Shown piece by piece: positions 46,948 through 58,705 of a stretch of 64,000 nt of DNA (within the stretch, counting starts at the first letter, position 1; each line of letters opens with the position of its first letter). Made by a program: the position numbers and the translations under genes. Below the pieces are notes generated by a model. That model made no database searches. It worked only from the letters and a program-made list of their open reading frames with translations, and was not told where the DNA came from. This DNA is from Hypomyces perniciosus (taxonomy: Eukaryota; Ascomycota; Sordariomycetes; Hypocreales; Hypocreaceae), in contig SPDT01000007.1 in assembly GCA_008477525.1 (NCBI GenBank), positions 5,146,001 through 5,210,000 of the forward strand, read 5' to 3'.

Positions 46948-47550
46948 GGTGATGTTTGTAAAACCGAGGACTGAAAAAAATAATAGGATGGATGAGACCA
47001 GGCCAAAGAGGATGGCCCAGCAGAAGTGAGGACTGAACAACTCGCTATCTGTCCTCTATACTCAATCAATGACCGTATTCTAAAATTTCCTGTTCCTTCC
47101 CAGATCTCAAGTGAGTGTTAGTAGTAGTTGTCGAGCTTTTTTTCACATCTCGAACTTGCGAGTTCGCTGCCTCGTTAACTGAATATTTTCACTATGAGGA
47201 GTCTAATATGATCTCGATAGATCCCGAGCAAATGAATGAGCCTTGCTAAACTTTGATAGGCCTCATATTTTACTTCAGAAAGGAGAAAAAAGAAGATCTC
47301 GTATAAATAAAGCCATATTAATATCATATTTCTGATATAGGTATCGTACATATTTGGTTTCATCTAGTCGCTCACCCAGATCTTCGTTTTGGATTGAACC
47401 GCCGCCATACAACTTGAGATTTGCCCCCCTTATTCCTTTTTTTGTGTCAAACGCCAAATAATGCAGATGCAATCAAGGTTTTGTTTTGAGATTTTCCCTT
47501 TTCCAATCCATGACCCTCGTATCTTCGTTTCTGGTCCCGATTAATACGCC
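46948..47550. other. Intergenic region between WDR89-like and carrier genes
   Basis: 603 bases. A hairpin CGAACT-TGCG-AGTTCG lies at 47151-47166. The rest is AT-rich, probably the carrier 3' UTR and the WD gene promoter. No gene is seen. Confidence 0.5.
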
Positions 47551-48940
47551 TTACTCTCCTCTGCGCTCATTGACACTCCTGAATGCTCGCTTGCCGACTT
47601 CGTAGCTACTGATCATGATGGCACACGCTGGTGCTACCTTGAGTGTCCGAGGAATCCAGCCTCGCCACAGACCAGGGAAGCCCTCCGTCTTGAAAATATG
47701 CCACAGCAGCCGTACCATGTTCCGGGCTTCTGGTGTTTTGTGCGTTGAGTCGTGGTAGATCTGTGTCCGCGTCTTGCCCACATCGAACGGCATCGTCACT
47801 ATTGATGCGAGAGCACCGGAAGTGGCGCCAGCAGTGAAACTGTCGATGAATGTATCGGTATGGTTCTCCCGGCTCTGTGATCGACGTCTGGCCTTTGTGC
47901 GGTCGGCTCCGTCCATGGCACTGCGGGACAGAGGCCTGCCCCGGCGTTCCTCCCGTAGATCCGTGAGTCTAGACCGAATCGATTCATACCCCCACCAGTA
48001 GAGTCCAGAAAAGGGCACATCTCGCCACAGGGTCAATGTCAGTCCTCTCCAGAGTGCGGTATAGCCGTTGACGGCAACCATTTCCCGGATTCCCTGGAAA
48101 GTCTCGAGGAGGTGGTTTGTCGTCGACGTGCCTGATGCAGCCTGCATCCGAGTGCGGACAAGCTCGATGGGGCTGACAACAGTTGCAGCCACGACACGAG
48201 CGATAGACCCAGAAGTGAGCGGCGCATAGTCTGTCGAGAAGTTGGAGAAGGGGCTCATCGGGCTGAAACGCAGCCAGTCATATCCAGTAAAATAGATGAT
48301 ATTGGCCGGGATTGTCATAACCAGTGTAGGTGATAAGCCCCTCCATAGTGTTGTGAATCCTTCGTTGCGAGCAATCTTACGCAGTCCATCTATTGTTGAG
48401 TGGTATGTCTTTTTCTGCACTTCCTGCACAGCGCAATCGGCGGCCGCCCCGCCGCCCGTCGTCGTCGTCGTCGTTAATCCTTCAATCTTGGGAGCAGCAA
48501 GACAGTACTCCGCAGTGTTGCCAGCGAAAAAACACTTCGCGACAGCACGCTGTGACTCCGAGTTCAGCCGCCTCCACGGGTGTGAGGCTGGTCGTCGTGC
48601 GCACCAGCTTGGAGAAGTCGATAGAAGGGACGGGAGAGGTGGATATTTGAGACTGTAACCGGACACGAACGACGTCCAACGGCGTCACTGAGAGGGATGT
48701 TAGCTATTGATACCTTGAGAGCGCATTGCACATGTCCGATTGCTTACCCAGAAGCGACGTTAATAAGCTCCCCGACATAGCCGAGACCATCTTCTGACAA
48801 GCTGTGATGTCCGGCACAGGTCCTCCTCTATCACTTCCTTGTGCGCCAGCGCCGACTATGCTGTCCACGCCGAGACCGTCGCTTTCTATTCCATCGTAGT
48901 TCCGACCATTGGAGCTGTGCACAACAGAGATGGAGCCCAT
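47551..48940 (-). CDS. Mitochondrial carrier, Mtm1/SLC25A39-SLC25A40 type, with one frame break
   Basis: Exons 48940-48748 and 48687-47551, joined by a 60-nt intron (GTAAGC, GCTAAC, CTCAG). About 442 aa result if one base is discounted. Three carrier repeats have their signatures: TPLDVVRVRLQSQ, SPIELVRTRMQ and MPFDVGKTRTQIY. Each is followed by W-R-G-type motifs (TTLWRGLSPTLVM; TALWRGLTLTLWR; PGLWRGWIPRTLK). The long first matrix loop with VTACCREVFF is typical of the Mtm1/SLC25A39 group, linked to mitochondrial glutathione import, manganese and iron homeostasis. That loop also holds a TTTTTT run from a GTC repeat near 48458-48473. At 48527-48532 six A (T6 in the gene) separates REVFF from AGNTAEYC; five would keep frame. 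It is otherwise intact. Confidence 0.85.
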
Positions 48941-49655
48941 GTTGGCCGACTCAAAGCGACGAGCCGAGCTCTCGGATCAGGGCAATGCGAACGCTGTATG
49001 TTGTCTCGGAGACAGTCGGACGAGATAACGAGGGGGGAGAAACGAGATTCTTGTCGGCGCTATGGACTGCAGCTGAAGGTTCGTTGGAGGAATGAAGGAG
49101 AAAGATTAACGAGTGGGAGTCAATTCCAAAAGCCGGATATAGCACCTGTAAAGCGACTAGCGGACTTTGGCTTGGACCACAAGATTTTGGTCTCTTCGCC
49201 TCCGCAGAGCCGTTGCCGGAGATGAATTTGGACTGCAAAAAAAAAAGAGGAGCTGCGCGAAACTCCGACAAGCCGTGACCGTCGGTACCCGTATGATGTC
49301 ACTCTGTCGTCTGATTGGCTGTTTTATGTGCCGCAGTGATCGCGATTAGTGACCGATAAGATAAGGCATCTGCCAGTGCCCGCAGTCGGTTAGTAATCGA
49401 TAAGCTCACGCCCAACCCCTGAGGATCTGTCTTAAAGCCTGATCGATGATTGATTGAACAATAAACCAAGAGTGGTCTCATATCCTGAATCGCCCCCTCT
49501 TCTATCATCCTAGTTTTTTTCCATGTAGATCACGATATTCTGTACTCTTATACATAATTCCTATAACACGCGTTACGCTTTGAAATCCCGTCCTCCGAAT
49601 CATTCCCCGCACTCGGCCTTACCGGACATTATTAATTGCAACATCCGCCACCGCT
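48941..49655. other. Divergent promoter region, carrier and F-box genes
   Basis: 715 bases between divergent starts. GATAAG-type motifs occur at about 49355-49365 and 49397. The short frames have no family features. Confidence 0.5.
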
Positions 49656-51199
49656 ATGGACTCACAGGGCGAACAGACGACCTCCGAGCTGGAGTCCTTT
49701 CGACAAACTTGGATATCCGATCTTCAGTTGAGGAGTGAAAGTTCTGTCCCGCCAACCCAGGAGGGTGAACCTTCTTCGTCCTCGCAGCCAGAAGCAACGC
49801 AAAGCCAAAGATCGAGCGATTGGCCCTGGCACCTAATAGTCGACGATGAACTGGTTGATCCAGTGGACAAATCAACCGACAATGTTGAGAAGAAGAAGCT
49901 AGTCTCGGCGCTGGACCATTATGAGGAGGCTATGGAGAAGGAGGCTGAGGGGAACATGGGTGAAAGCTTGAGGCTCTACAGAAAAGCCTACAGGGTGTGT
50001 ATCTCATCTACTATTTGGATCATCGATGAGCACTTACTGATGCCATATTGCTTTAGATGGATACGCGTGTTGACAGAACCTATCGTGAGAAACACGTCGA
50101 AACCAAGGCTAGCTCATCCTCAGATGCACCATCATCAACACAAAAGCCCAACAGCAGCACTCAAGCCTCTGAGCAATCTCAAACCCAAACCATACAAGAA
50201 CTCATCGCCAGCTTCTCAGACCTCAAAGTCGAACCGGCGCCCCCCATCATCGAGGGCACACCGCCTCCGCCCTGTCCCATCTCCAAGATCCCAACTGAAC
50301 TGCTCGTCCACATCATCACACAAGTTGCCGTCGCAGACGTCGGAGAACTCACCCGCGTAGTTCTCGTATGCAAACAATTCGCCTACCTCGTCGCCACAGA
50401 GCAGGGCATCTGGAAACGCCTCTGCCTGGGCAGCGAGTTCGGCTTCAGCGCTATGCACCGCCACTATCAAACGGGCATGGATTGGAGCCCGCTAGAAGTC
50501 AAAGAACGAGGCGAAGATGGCTCGCTCATCAGCATGCCAGAACTCCAAAAGCGTTACCACGCCGAGGCTGTCCTCCAGACCAAGTCACTCACCCCGTCTT
50601 TCTATCCAACATGGCAGCACCACTTCCGCAACCGGCCCCGGATCCGCTTCAACGGCTGCTACATCAGCACCGTCAACTACGTCCGCACCGGACAAGCTTC
50701 CACCAACCAATCTACCTGGGGAGGTCCTCCTGTCCTCATCGTCACGTACTACCGCTACCTACGCTTCTTCCGTGACGGCGGCGCCATCAGTCTCCTCAGC
50801 CTCAGTCCCCCCGCTGAAGTCGTCCACCACCTAACCCCAGAGCTCCTCCTCCTCCACCGCGACGCCTCACGCAACGCAAACCACCCATCTGCAGTCATGA
50901 AGCATGCCTATCGCGGCCGCTGGCGCCAATCCACTGCACGAGACCACCCCGAGAACACTGACCCGAAGGACCAAGAGGCGGACTTGTGGGTAGAGACGGA
51001 AGGCGTGGGGCCCAAGTACACGTACCGCATGGACCTCTCGCTGCGGAACGCGGGAAAGACGGGGCGGAACAATAAGATTGTGTGGAGAAACTTCTACAGC
51101 TATGATAACCTGACGGATGAATTGGCCGAGTTCCCGCTCAGGAACGATAAGCCCTTCTTCTTCAGTCGGGTTAAGAGCTATGGAGTTTGGGGAATGTGA
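49656..51199 (+). CDS. F-box protein, Pof7/Hrt3/FBXO9 type
   Basis: Two exons, 49656-49994 and 50057-51199, give 493 aa; the 62-nt intron (GTGTGT donor, CTTTAG acceptor) joins KAYR to MDTRVDRTYREKH in phase 0. A TPR-like helical region lies at residues of about 75-120 (ALDHYEEAMEKEAEGNMGES). A low-complexity linker follows. The F-box is at about residue 190 (ISKIPTELLVHIITQVAVAD), which should dock Skp1 of an SCF ubiquitin ligase. The C-terminal substrate domain includes RPRIRFNGCYISTVNYVRTG and PVLIVTYYRYLRFFRDG, both typical of FBXO9/Hrt3 homologues. The exact substrate is unknown. The TPR plus F-box layout matches this group. Confidence 0.93.
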
Positions 51200-51949
51200 G
51201 TGACTTGATATAAAGCTGCACATGCCGGGACTTTTCAACGACGCTCATGGCTGGACGATTTAAATGCTATTTGATGGATGGGCGCCAAAATGTTGCGCGA
51301 CAGAGATTCTTAGATAGTGAACAATGAGAATATATTTTACAAGCTGACGTTGTTGAGAATTCGCCAAGTATTTTGACGATAGAAGCACACATCAAAATCT
51401 AGTTGTTTATTTTTTCTATTCTTAAGCGGCGAGAGAGCCAAAGATTCTTGACCTCATGACGCCCATTTAGATTCATGATAAGATCCACAGACATATATCT
51501 CCCTGCCCATTTAAATGCCACATTAAACGCCGAGCACATGGTACAAAGAAAACAAAAGGGTAACCAAATGAGTACAGGTCGACAGGCGATGAAAGAAAAT
51601 TCGGCCGCCGTGGTATAATACACAATATGCCAAAAATGATAATTTTCGCCCATATGCAAAGAATGCCCGAATTCGGGACTAGGATCTATGGTCACCTGAG
51701 TGACCCAGCCAGGCCACCAGGAGGGGGATATTGTAGTTATATAGAGGGTATCTTTTCGAATTTGATGATGATTTCGCGTAAGGTGCGCTCGACTTCTCGG
51801 GTATCCAAAAATTGGTCGCGTACAACTCAGTGAGCACACTTTGGTAAAGAGGGTAGGTGACGTCTCAGTCTCAGTTCCAGGTAGGACAAGCCGGAGAGCA
51901 AACTGTTTGTTGTCGTCCGCATATGAAATTATGCGTATTCCCTCGCTCG
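51200..51949. other. Convergent intergenic region
   Basis: 750 bases between the F-box gene and the large hypothetical gene. Small frames such as 51399-51839 (-) have no recognisable features. No repeat is seen. Confidence 0.5.
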
Positions 51950-54311
51950 TTACCGCAATCTTTTTCCATCCAGGAACTTCGGGGCGTTTCCATTGTAATA
52001 GCCGTCTTGATATTGCATTGCTTTACGTGCTTCATAAGCCGCTCTCTCTTCTTCGTCCATGCTGAATGCCTTTTTGAACCATCCAAATGCACTCTTCTTC
52101 TTCTTAAGCTGCTTGTCGCCTGACTTGCCTCCCTTCACCATTGGTGCCATCGACCGGGATTCTTCGTTGCTCGCCGCGGTGACGTTGCTCATCATACTCA
52201 TACCACCAAGTTTTGATGGCCTATGGCGTAGCGAATGCGCAGGCATTATTGGAGATTCTGATGGCTGGTGCGCTGGCTGTGCATGTCCAACAGCAGTATG
52301 CGGTCTTTGTTGCAGAGGTGAATGTGGTGAGGCAATGACAGGATGGTAGAACCGCTGCTGGTCAGAGCGGGGCGATGGCATAACGTTAGAATAGACGGGA
52401 GGCGATAGGTCACGCTGGGAGCTGGCAGGCGTGGGTTGATGGCGACTGTAGTGGTCAGCATCGGAGCCGTGGGCTGAGCTGATATGGCGGGAGGTGGTTG
52501 TCCGTGGGGTATTATTGCTCGACGCAGGCGCATACACTTCCATGCCTTTGAGCATCTTGGGTGGAATGTGGATGGCCTCGGGCGGGCTGGTCTTCAGCGA
52601 CACACGCTGACGGAGAGACGAGCTTCGCGCATCTTCACCATCCTCCCAGGATTCGGACCGAGTCCCAATTGAACAAGTCGACTGGTGCCCCGACCTTGAC
52701 ACAGGATGAGATTTTGGCTGAGACTCTAGTTGTTCCGCTTGCTGCGAACTATCCTTCAGAAGAGGTGAAGGCAATGGTGCAGGTGGCTGTGGAGTGTATG
52801 TGCGAGGCTGGAGAATGAAAAGTGGTTCGACCACTTGACTGTCTCGAGCTGTCTCGCCATCAAACTCCGAATCTTCAACCTCAGCTTCTGGTTTGTGAGG
52901 CGGAGGAGCATTGGGCGGCTCAGGATTAATCCCAAAATGACTAAAAGGTCTGCCCAGCGAAGCACGAAGAGGTGGAATCAGGGGTGCACCAGCAGGCATA
53001 GGAAATTCGATAGTGAGAGTTTCGTCATCGCCATCAACTGTAGTAGAGCCAGTAGATCGGACTCTGGATATTATAGAGGAGTTGCGAACTCGGGTTTGAC
53101 CATTCGTCCGCGGTGGAGACCGGTATGATGAGGCTGGGGTTGTTGGGGATGAGAAGCCGGCGTCAGTGCTAGAACAAGGTGGAGATGAGAACGGTGCGAT
53201 GTTTGCCTGGGCATACGTGGTTAGAGGTCAGGTATTGACTCGTATACTTTCTCTTTCCATGCAGACTACTCACCCAAGTCCTCCGGCTAACCTCGCCGGC
53301 CTTCTTTTCCATTTCAGATATCATGTTCATCAGTCGAATGATGTGAGCGTTGATGTCCTGAGTGCTGTCGCCGATCTTCTCGAAGGCAAGAAGCCAACCT
53401 TCTGCGTTTCCTCTCATCGCATCGAATATGTCCACCACATCCGGCTGTTCCGCCCTCCATCGTCCATCCCCATTCTCATTTAGCCAGTTTATGAACCAGT
53501 TGCTGCACTGCAGTCCGACGTCGATATCACCGTCCCACTGTTTCATAGCTACGTTGGTTCTGGCCAGGACATGTTCAATCTTCTCATTGCCCTCGAGGAT
53601 CTCGGTCCGATATTTGCGGTCCTCCAGCAGCTGCTCAAACACCTTCATATTGGCCATGGGAAGTATCAAGTGGTCAATACGCCTTTGAAGGTCCTTGTCG
53701 GCCTCTGCAAGATCCTCGATTGTGACCTCGAGAAATTCGTCCACCTCATCAATGTGGCCCTGGAGAATGTTGACGACTTGAGCATTGCTATTGGCCATTC
53801 CATTCAACAGTAGATAAACTCCAAAGGAGATCTGAGAGATGAGCTTTGCTATCTCATGCTGAGTTTGACCAGACCGAAGCCTCCATGCCGCATCAAAGGT
53901 CAGGTCGTCTGCGGCTTGTGTGAGCAGCAGTTCCCTGCGGGCCGCAGCATCAATCTCCCTCAGTTTGGGCTTATCGGCAGCGGTACCGCTTGTCACCTCG
54001 TGCAGAGATTCGGCAAACGCTTCCTGTAAGGTAGGAATGGGGTGTATGGGGATCGTCTGCTGGGGCAGCGAATCGGCGGGTGGCTCAGCCTTGTGCATAT
54101 CGTTCTCATGATCGTCATCGAATGCCCCTTCAGCGGCAGCGTAGAGTTCGGAGTAGCGAGCAGAGTTGAGTGTTTCGTATGACTCGGGTTCGGGTTCGGC
54201 GTCGCGGGAAAAGGAGGAAAAAGTCGAGATTCTGCTCTTGAGCTCGGGGAGGAGGGAGATGCGAAGCCCCCTATTGTTGAAGTTGAGCGGGGGCAACTGA
54301 GCCGAAGTCAT
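51950..54311 (-). CDS. Large conserved fungal protein, function unknown
   Basis: Two exons, 54311-53274 and 53206-51950, give 764 aa. The 67-nt intron has a GTGAGT donor, CTCTAACC branch and CCCAG acceptor. Residues of about 110-345 are helical and probably coiled coil (RRELLLTQAADDLTFDAAWR; VDEFLEVTIEDLAEADKDLQ; MNMISEMEKKAGEVSRRTW), without transmembrane segments. The second half is proline/serine-rich and probably disordered. It ends in a compact conserved-looking block: KKKKSAFGWFKKAFSMDEEE, then RAAYEARKAMQYQ. I recognise the C-terminal pattern from other Sordariomycete proteins but know no function. No catalytic motif is visible. Confidence 0.85.
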
Positions 54312-57300
54312 GGCGACAGACGTTACGTCCTTGGAAACAGTGAAGGTTACACGAGCTGACCGGGTTGGACAGTGGCGCGAGCCGCGGGTAGAGATTCCGC
54401 CTGGGATTGTGTGACTCTGCGTGGCAGCAATAAACGAGTGGCGGGTCGAGGTAGAAGAAGCGGTTCAACACGACACTGATAAGGTCTTTGGAACATATGG
54501 CGTTATCCACGCCGCTGAATGCCTGCTTTAGGGTGCGACACAAGCCATGATCTCCCACGAGAGCAATAATAATGGCGAGGTTCGGGTTCGGGTGGTGGTG
54601 ATGTTGGCGGGCCTGGGCGTGGCGTCTGTCCTGCAGCCAACAAACGGTCCAGTCTCGACGCAGGTGAGAGTCTTGGAATGCTGCTATTCGGCCGAGCAAT
54701 TGGGAGCAAGACTGTGCAGGATTTGCTCGGTGCCCAGTTCGCAATACACGCGAAGCAAGCGCCAGCCAGCCAGCCAATGGCGCCTTTTTTTCTTTGGAGG
54801 TGATGGAAGAGGTTGGATTGAATGAGTGAATAAGCGGCAAAGGAGCGCATAGGTACGAGTAGAAACAAAACGAAACGTCCTCCTCACTGTAATAGTAGTA
54901 GTAGTACTCCGTAATAATAGCAACGCTGGTCGAGGCTCGGCTCGGTTGAGGAATCCCAGACCGGTTCCGTCGAGTTGCGTGGCGGTTCGAGCCCACCTAA
55001 AAATGTGTGTCGCACTTCCCATTTCCCCTCCAGGGTCTCTAGCGCGCTCACTAAAGGGCGCCTCCACATGGGAGCCCGCTATAACCCGTTGTTGCTTGCA
55101 GGGGCCGACAGTGGAATTACAGGGGGTTCTAGGGGCCGTTACTGGTTCTTCGAGCTCCTGAAGGCCTCCGTACAGGCTTTCATCCACTGCTGGGCAATCA
55201 ACCGCCTGCATCTGAGGTTGATTAAGGTTTGCAACTATCTATTACTACTGGCCGTTTATGCCCACGAGTTCCACTCAAAGGAAGGTCTGCTATACATACG
55301 GAGTACCTACATAAACAGAGCACGAAGTACAAGTCTTGGTTATTCAAACCAATACATACGAGTACGGAGTACAGTAAGCGGTGTGTCATATCGATATGCA
55401 CGTGAACGGAATGCTACCCAGCCCCCGTACTGAGACAGCGCTACGGAGAGTTCAGAAGAAGAAGAAAAGATGAAGAGATATGGTCGTCAGTCGACGCAAG
55501 GGAGTGATAAGATCCTGTTGGCAGCCAACACTGCAAAGGAACGAGAGGCTTTAAGCCTCAAAATGCTGTACTCGTACTACCACCTACCGCCGGAAATGGC
55601 AAAGCAGCGGATCCACACCTGAGCACCCTTACAGTAGCGCTATGAGCGTACGAAGTACTCGCAGTCGGATACATGATGAAGCCATCACTACCCGTATCTA
55701 TACTATAGACTGTCGACGCATTTCGAGGCGGTGACTCGGCTTTTGAAAATAGTACAAGTGCAAGATGGCATTCTCGACAACGCCAATCAGGGATACAACT
55801 CAAGCCCCCGTAGGTATGTTACGAGTACAAGCAGCAATCGTCTCGATTCAGCAATTAGCCTGGATCGTTGAATGTCGTTGAAATCAATAGTGACGCATCA
55901 CAATACGGAGCACTACACCATACCGAGTCTAGTAAACACCGATATCAACTTCAAATACGGATTCCGAATCCGGGGAGATTTGGACATTGACCTCTCTTAA
56001 TGCTGCGCCTCATCTCATGCTCCAAGATAGCCTGGCTGTCGGATTTCATGGCAGTGGCGCTTCTTTATTATGAGCTATCACAAATTCGAAATACGAACAG
56101 ACAAGGCACCACTTGGTTACTAACTTTTCCCTATCTTGGGTCGTGGCTCGAGTGGAGAGCTGATCTCAAATACTACATACTCGTACGAGTAGATAGCATA
56201 TAAAACCATTGCACGAAATACTACTCCGTACTACTCGTACAGACATGCATTGAGATCCTGCGCCAAGTCGTAACAGTCGTCAGCTACCTTCACCTGCCCA
56301 TACAAGCAGCACGGAGTACTCCGTACTACTTTGTACTACTTTGTTCTCCTAACAGTACGGAGTAAGCTACCTATATATACGGAGTATATTCACCCATAAT
56401 TCATATCATATGCATGTGTTGGTAGTTTTGATTGACCACTAATCGCTGACAAAGCTGGGCGGGCGTATTGGCAGGCTAGGGTCAGCGTGTTTTTTTCTTT
56501 CTCCTTCATTTCGCGTCTTATGCCAATTCGTCTACGAGTACTCCGTATTACTATTGGCCTTGGCTAACTGGCGATTCGTCCACTCGGCAGATTTGCTTAT
56601 TGCTCTTTTTAACCAGTGAATAACACCAAGATTCATCTCCTTTCTCGTCTCTCCAGTTTCGGAGATTACAGAAGTCCGAGTTCCTTGCTGTATATTTAGT
56701 GCTGACGACGGCCCGGCGCTTGATTGAATTGCTAGTACGGAGTAGTCGTAATATTTCTATGAATCACGCATCTTGCGACGACGGTAAGGATTCCGAAGGG
56801 CGGTTCTGCCTTATCGCCGTCGACTTTGGACGGATGAATTCATGTCACCAACAGAGTAGGCTAGCTGTACGTTATTGGATTTAGGCTATAAACTCATACA
56901 TACAACGATTGAAAGATTCCTTTCCCATCCGATATACTTCGTACAAACATAATAATATCGCTTCAAGATACGAAGTACTATTAGAAATGCGGCATTCTAA
57001 GCAGAGCACAAACCTCCTGAACTGTGCGAAGTACGTACGTATGGATGACTTGCATGCATGCCACTACCAGTTGTGGCACATTAGAGTGCCGACGCAAGCA
57101 AGCGGGTCGCATAAAAAATACGCAAAGGCCGCAAAGCACATTTCCCCGCGCATGGCCCTATAAGAGTCGGTCGCAGAAACGCCAAATAGGTAGTATTAGG
57201 GCAAGAATTTTATAAGAACTTGAATAATTTACACGAACTCTAAAGCCACTGTGGCATTTATGATATTCTTTTGTGAATTTAAGTACTTATTCGTACTCTT

Positions 57301-57780
57301 TTCAGCTGGCTGTACTCCGTATATGCGTCAAAAATCGGAAATGCCTAGCGTCAATGCCCACTTTCAGCCGATTTTTAGGGACCGAGTCTAACGCAGCTAG
57401 TTAAGAGGTTCATGGCATTGGCCAAGGAGTCGGCGCAATTATCGAACGAGTTTGCGTTTTTATTCTTCACAGGATCCATTGGTGCAATTCTGTACTACTA
57501 GTAGGACTACTACTTTTATTTTCTCCTCCCGATCTCAGAGTAACAAGCTGCACCGGGGATTCCTTGAGGGTTCGGTGAGAAAGGCTCTGGTTATACGCCA
57601 TTCTTCTGTCATATCCATCGAAATCATTTGACATGTACTCGTACTCCGTATGTTGATCAGATTAATAATCTGCAATAATATATATAGTGACCACGGGGTC
57701 TGTTATAAATCTCTATCTTAGCCACAAATTCTCCCATCCAACACCATTATATATGAGTTACAAAGCCCATTCAGAGCCTC
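54312..57780. other. 3.5-kb gene-free region rich in TACGGAGTA motifs
   Basis: The first 600 bases probably hold the promoter and leader of the gene starting at 54311. The rest contains at least eleven copies of TACGGAGTA/TACTCCGTA, at roughly 54904, 55297, 55363, 56222, 56311 (palindromic pair), 56355, 56380, 56535, 56735, 57316 and 57640. No open frame resembles a protein. A TTCGA-containing segment near 54980-55005 was examined and rejected as a tRNA. Confidence 0.5.
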
Positions 57781-58705
57781 TTAAGCACCAAGTCTGTTTG
57801 CTCCCTCAGACTCTTTCTCCCCCATGATATTAACCTCCACATCCTCATTCTGCTGCGCATGCTGCTGGGCAAACTTTCCATCCATGCCCAGCTTCGACTC
57901 AGTAATCCACCGACGCAGCCAGATGGCGCACCACACGAGGCAGAAAATGATGACAATGCCCACGGCAATACCGATGATGTAGGCCGCGACGATGCCCCTT
58001 CCGTGCACGGCGTCGTGGTCCAGGAAGTTGTACGTGTAAAATCCTTGCGTCGCAGCGGTGATGTACGCTACGCCGAGGTATCCTCCCAAGATGAGGATCA
58101 AGAAGGGGATATGTATCCACGGCGGTGGGCTCGTCCGCGTGAAGACGAGTTCAAAGAACGCAAATGCGCTGTTGAGGCCGTGCTGGCTGATGTTGGACCA
58201 GGCGTCGAATTCGGTCTTGAACCAGTGTCCTGAGTAGAGGACGCCCCAGTAGACGATGGTCACGAGGAATGGGTAGGTTACGATGGTGCTGTAGTAGAGC
58301 GAGTGGGCGGCCTGGAGAGGGCGCGGGAAGCGGTCGAGTAACGGTCGGGAGGTGAGCGCGTAGGTGAGGGTGTGAAGAGCGGCGACGATGAAGTAGAAGG
58401 CGATGCCCCAGTAAGTTAGGACGGTGAAATAACTAAAGGACTGTCGTGAGGCGAGACAGCCGCCTGCTTCCTCGTGGGTGCAGGTCCAGGCAAGGTTGAA
58501 GAGGCGCGTTGTCAAGGCATATGTGCCCTGCGATTGGTGTTAGTTTTTGGATGAACATAGAGCCCATTGGATATTTCTATCGTAGACAACTCACAATCAA
58601 GGCGCGGCAGCCAAAAAGCACCCACGGACCAAACAGCCAAGACGTCTCAAAACGCTGTGAGGGATCCCAAAGATTGGTCCCGAACGAGAATATGCCTGGT
58701 GCCAT
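57781..58705 (-). CDS. FAR-17a/AIG1-like multi-pass membrane protein
   Basis: Two exons, 58705-58595 and 58527-57781, give 285 aa; the 67-nt intron (GTGAGT donor, CGCAG acceptor) joins ALI to GTYALTTRLF in phase 0. There are about six hydrophobic spans, for example SYFTVLTYWGIAFYFIVAAL, STIVTYPFLVTIVYWGVLY, IHIPFLILILGGYLGVAYI and GIVAAYIIGIAVGIVIIFCL. The sequence matches the fungal members of the FAR-17a/AIG1-like family. Animal relatives (ADTRP/AIG1) hydrolyse fatty-acid esters of hydroxy fatty acids in membranes; whether this protein does so is inference. The C-terminus is cytosol-like, with acidic and Q-rich residues (QQHAQQNEDVEVNIMGEKE). Confidence 0.88.

Noticed and set aside
54271..54996. 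241-codon minus-strand frame upstream of the large hypothetical gene
   Set aside because: Composition is random-like, it overlaps the next gene start in another frame, and no homologous motif is visible.
54940..55010. Possible tRNA (GGTTCGAGCC near 54983-54995)
   Set aside because: The T-arm has a mismatch, no matching acceptor 5' strand, D-arm or anticodon arm could be drawn, and there is no terminator.
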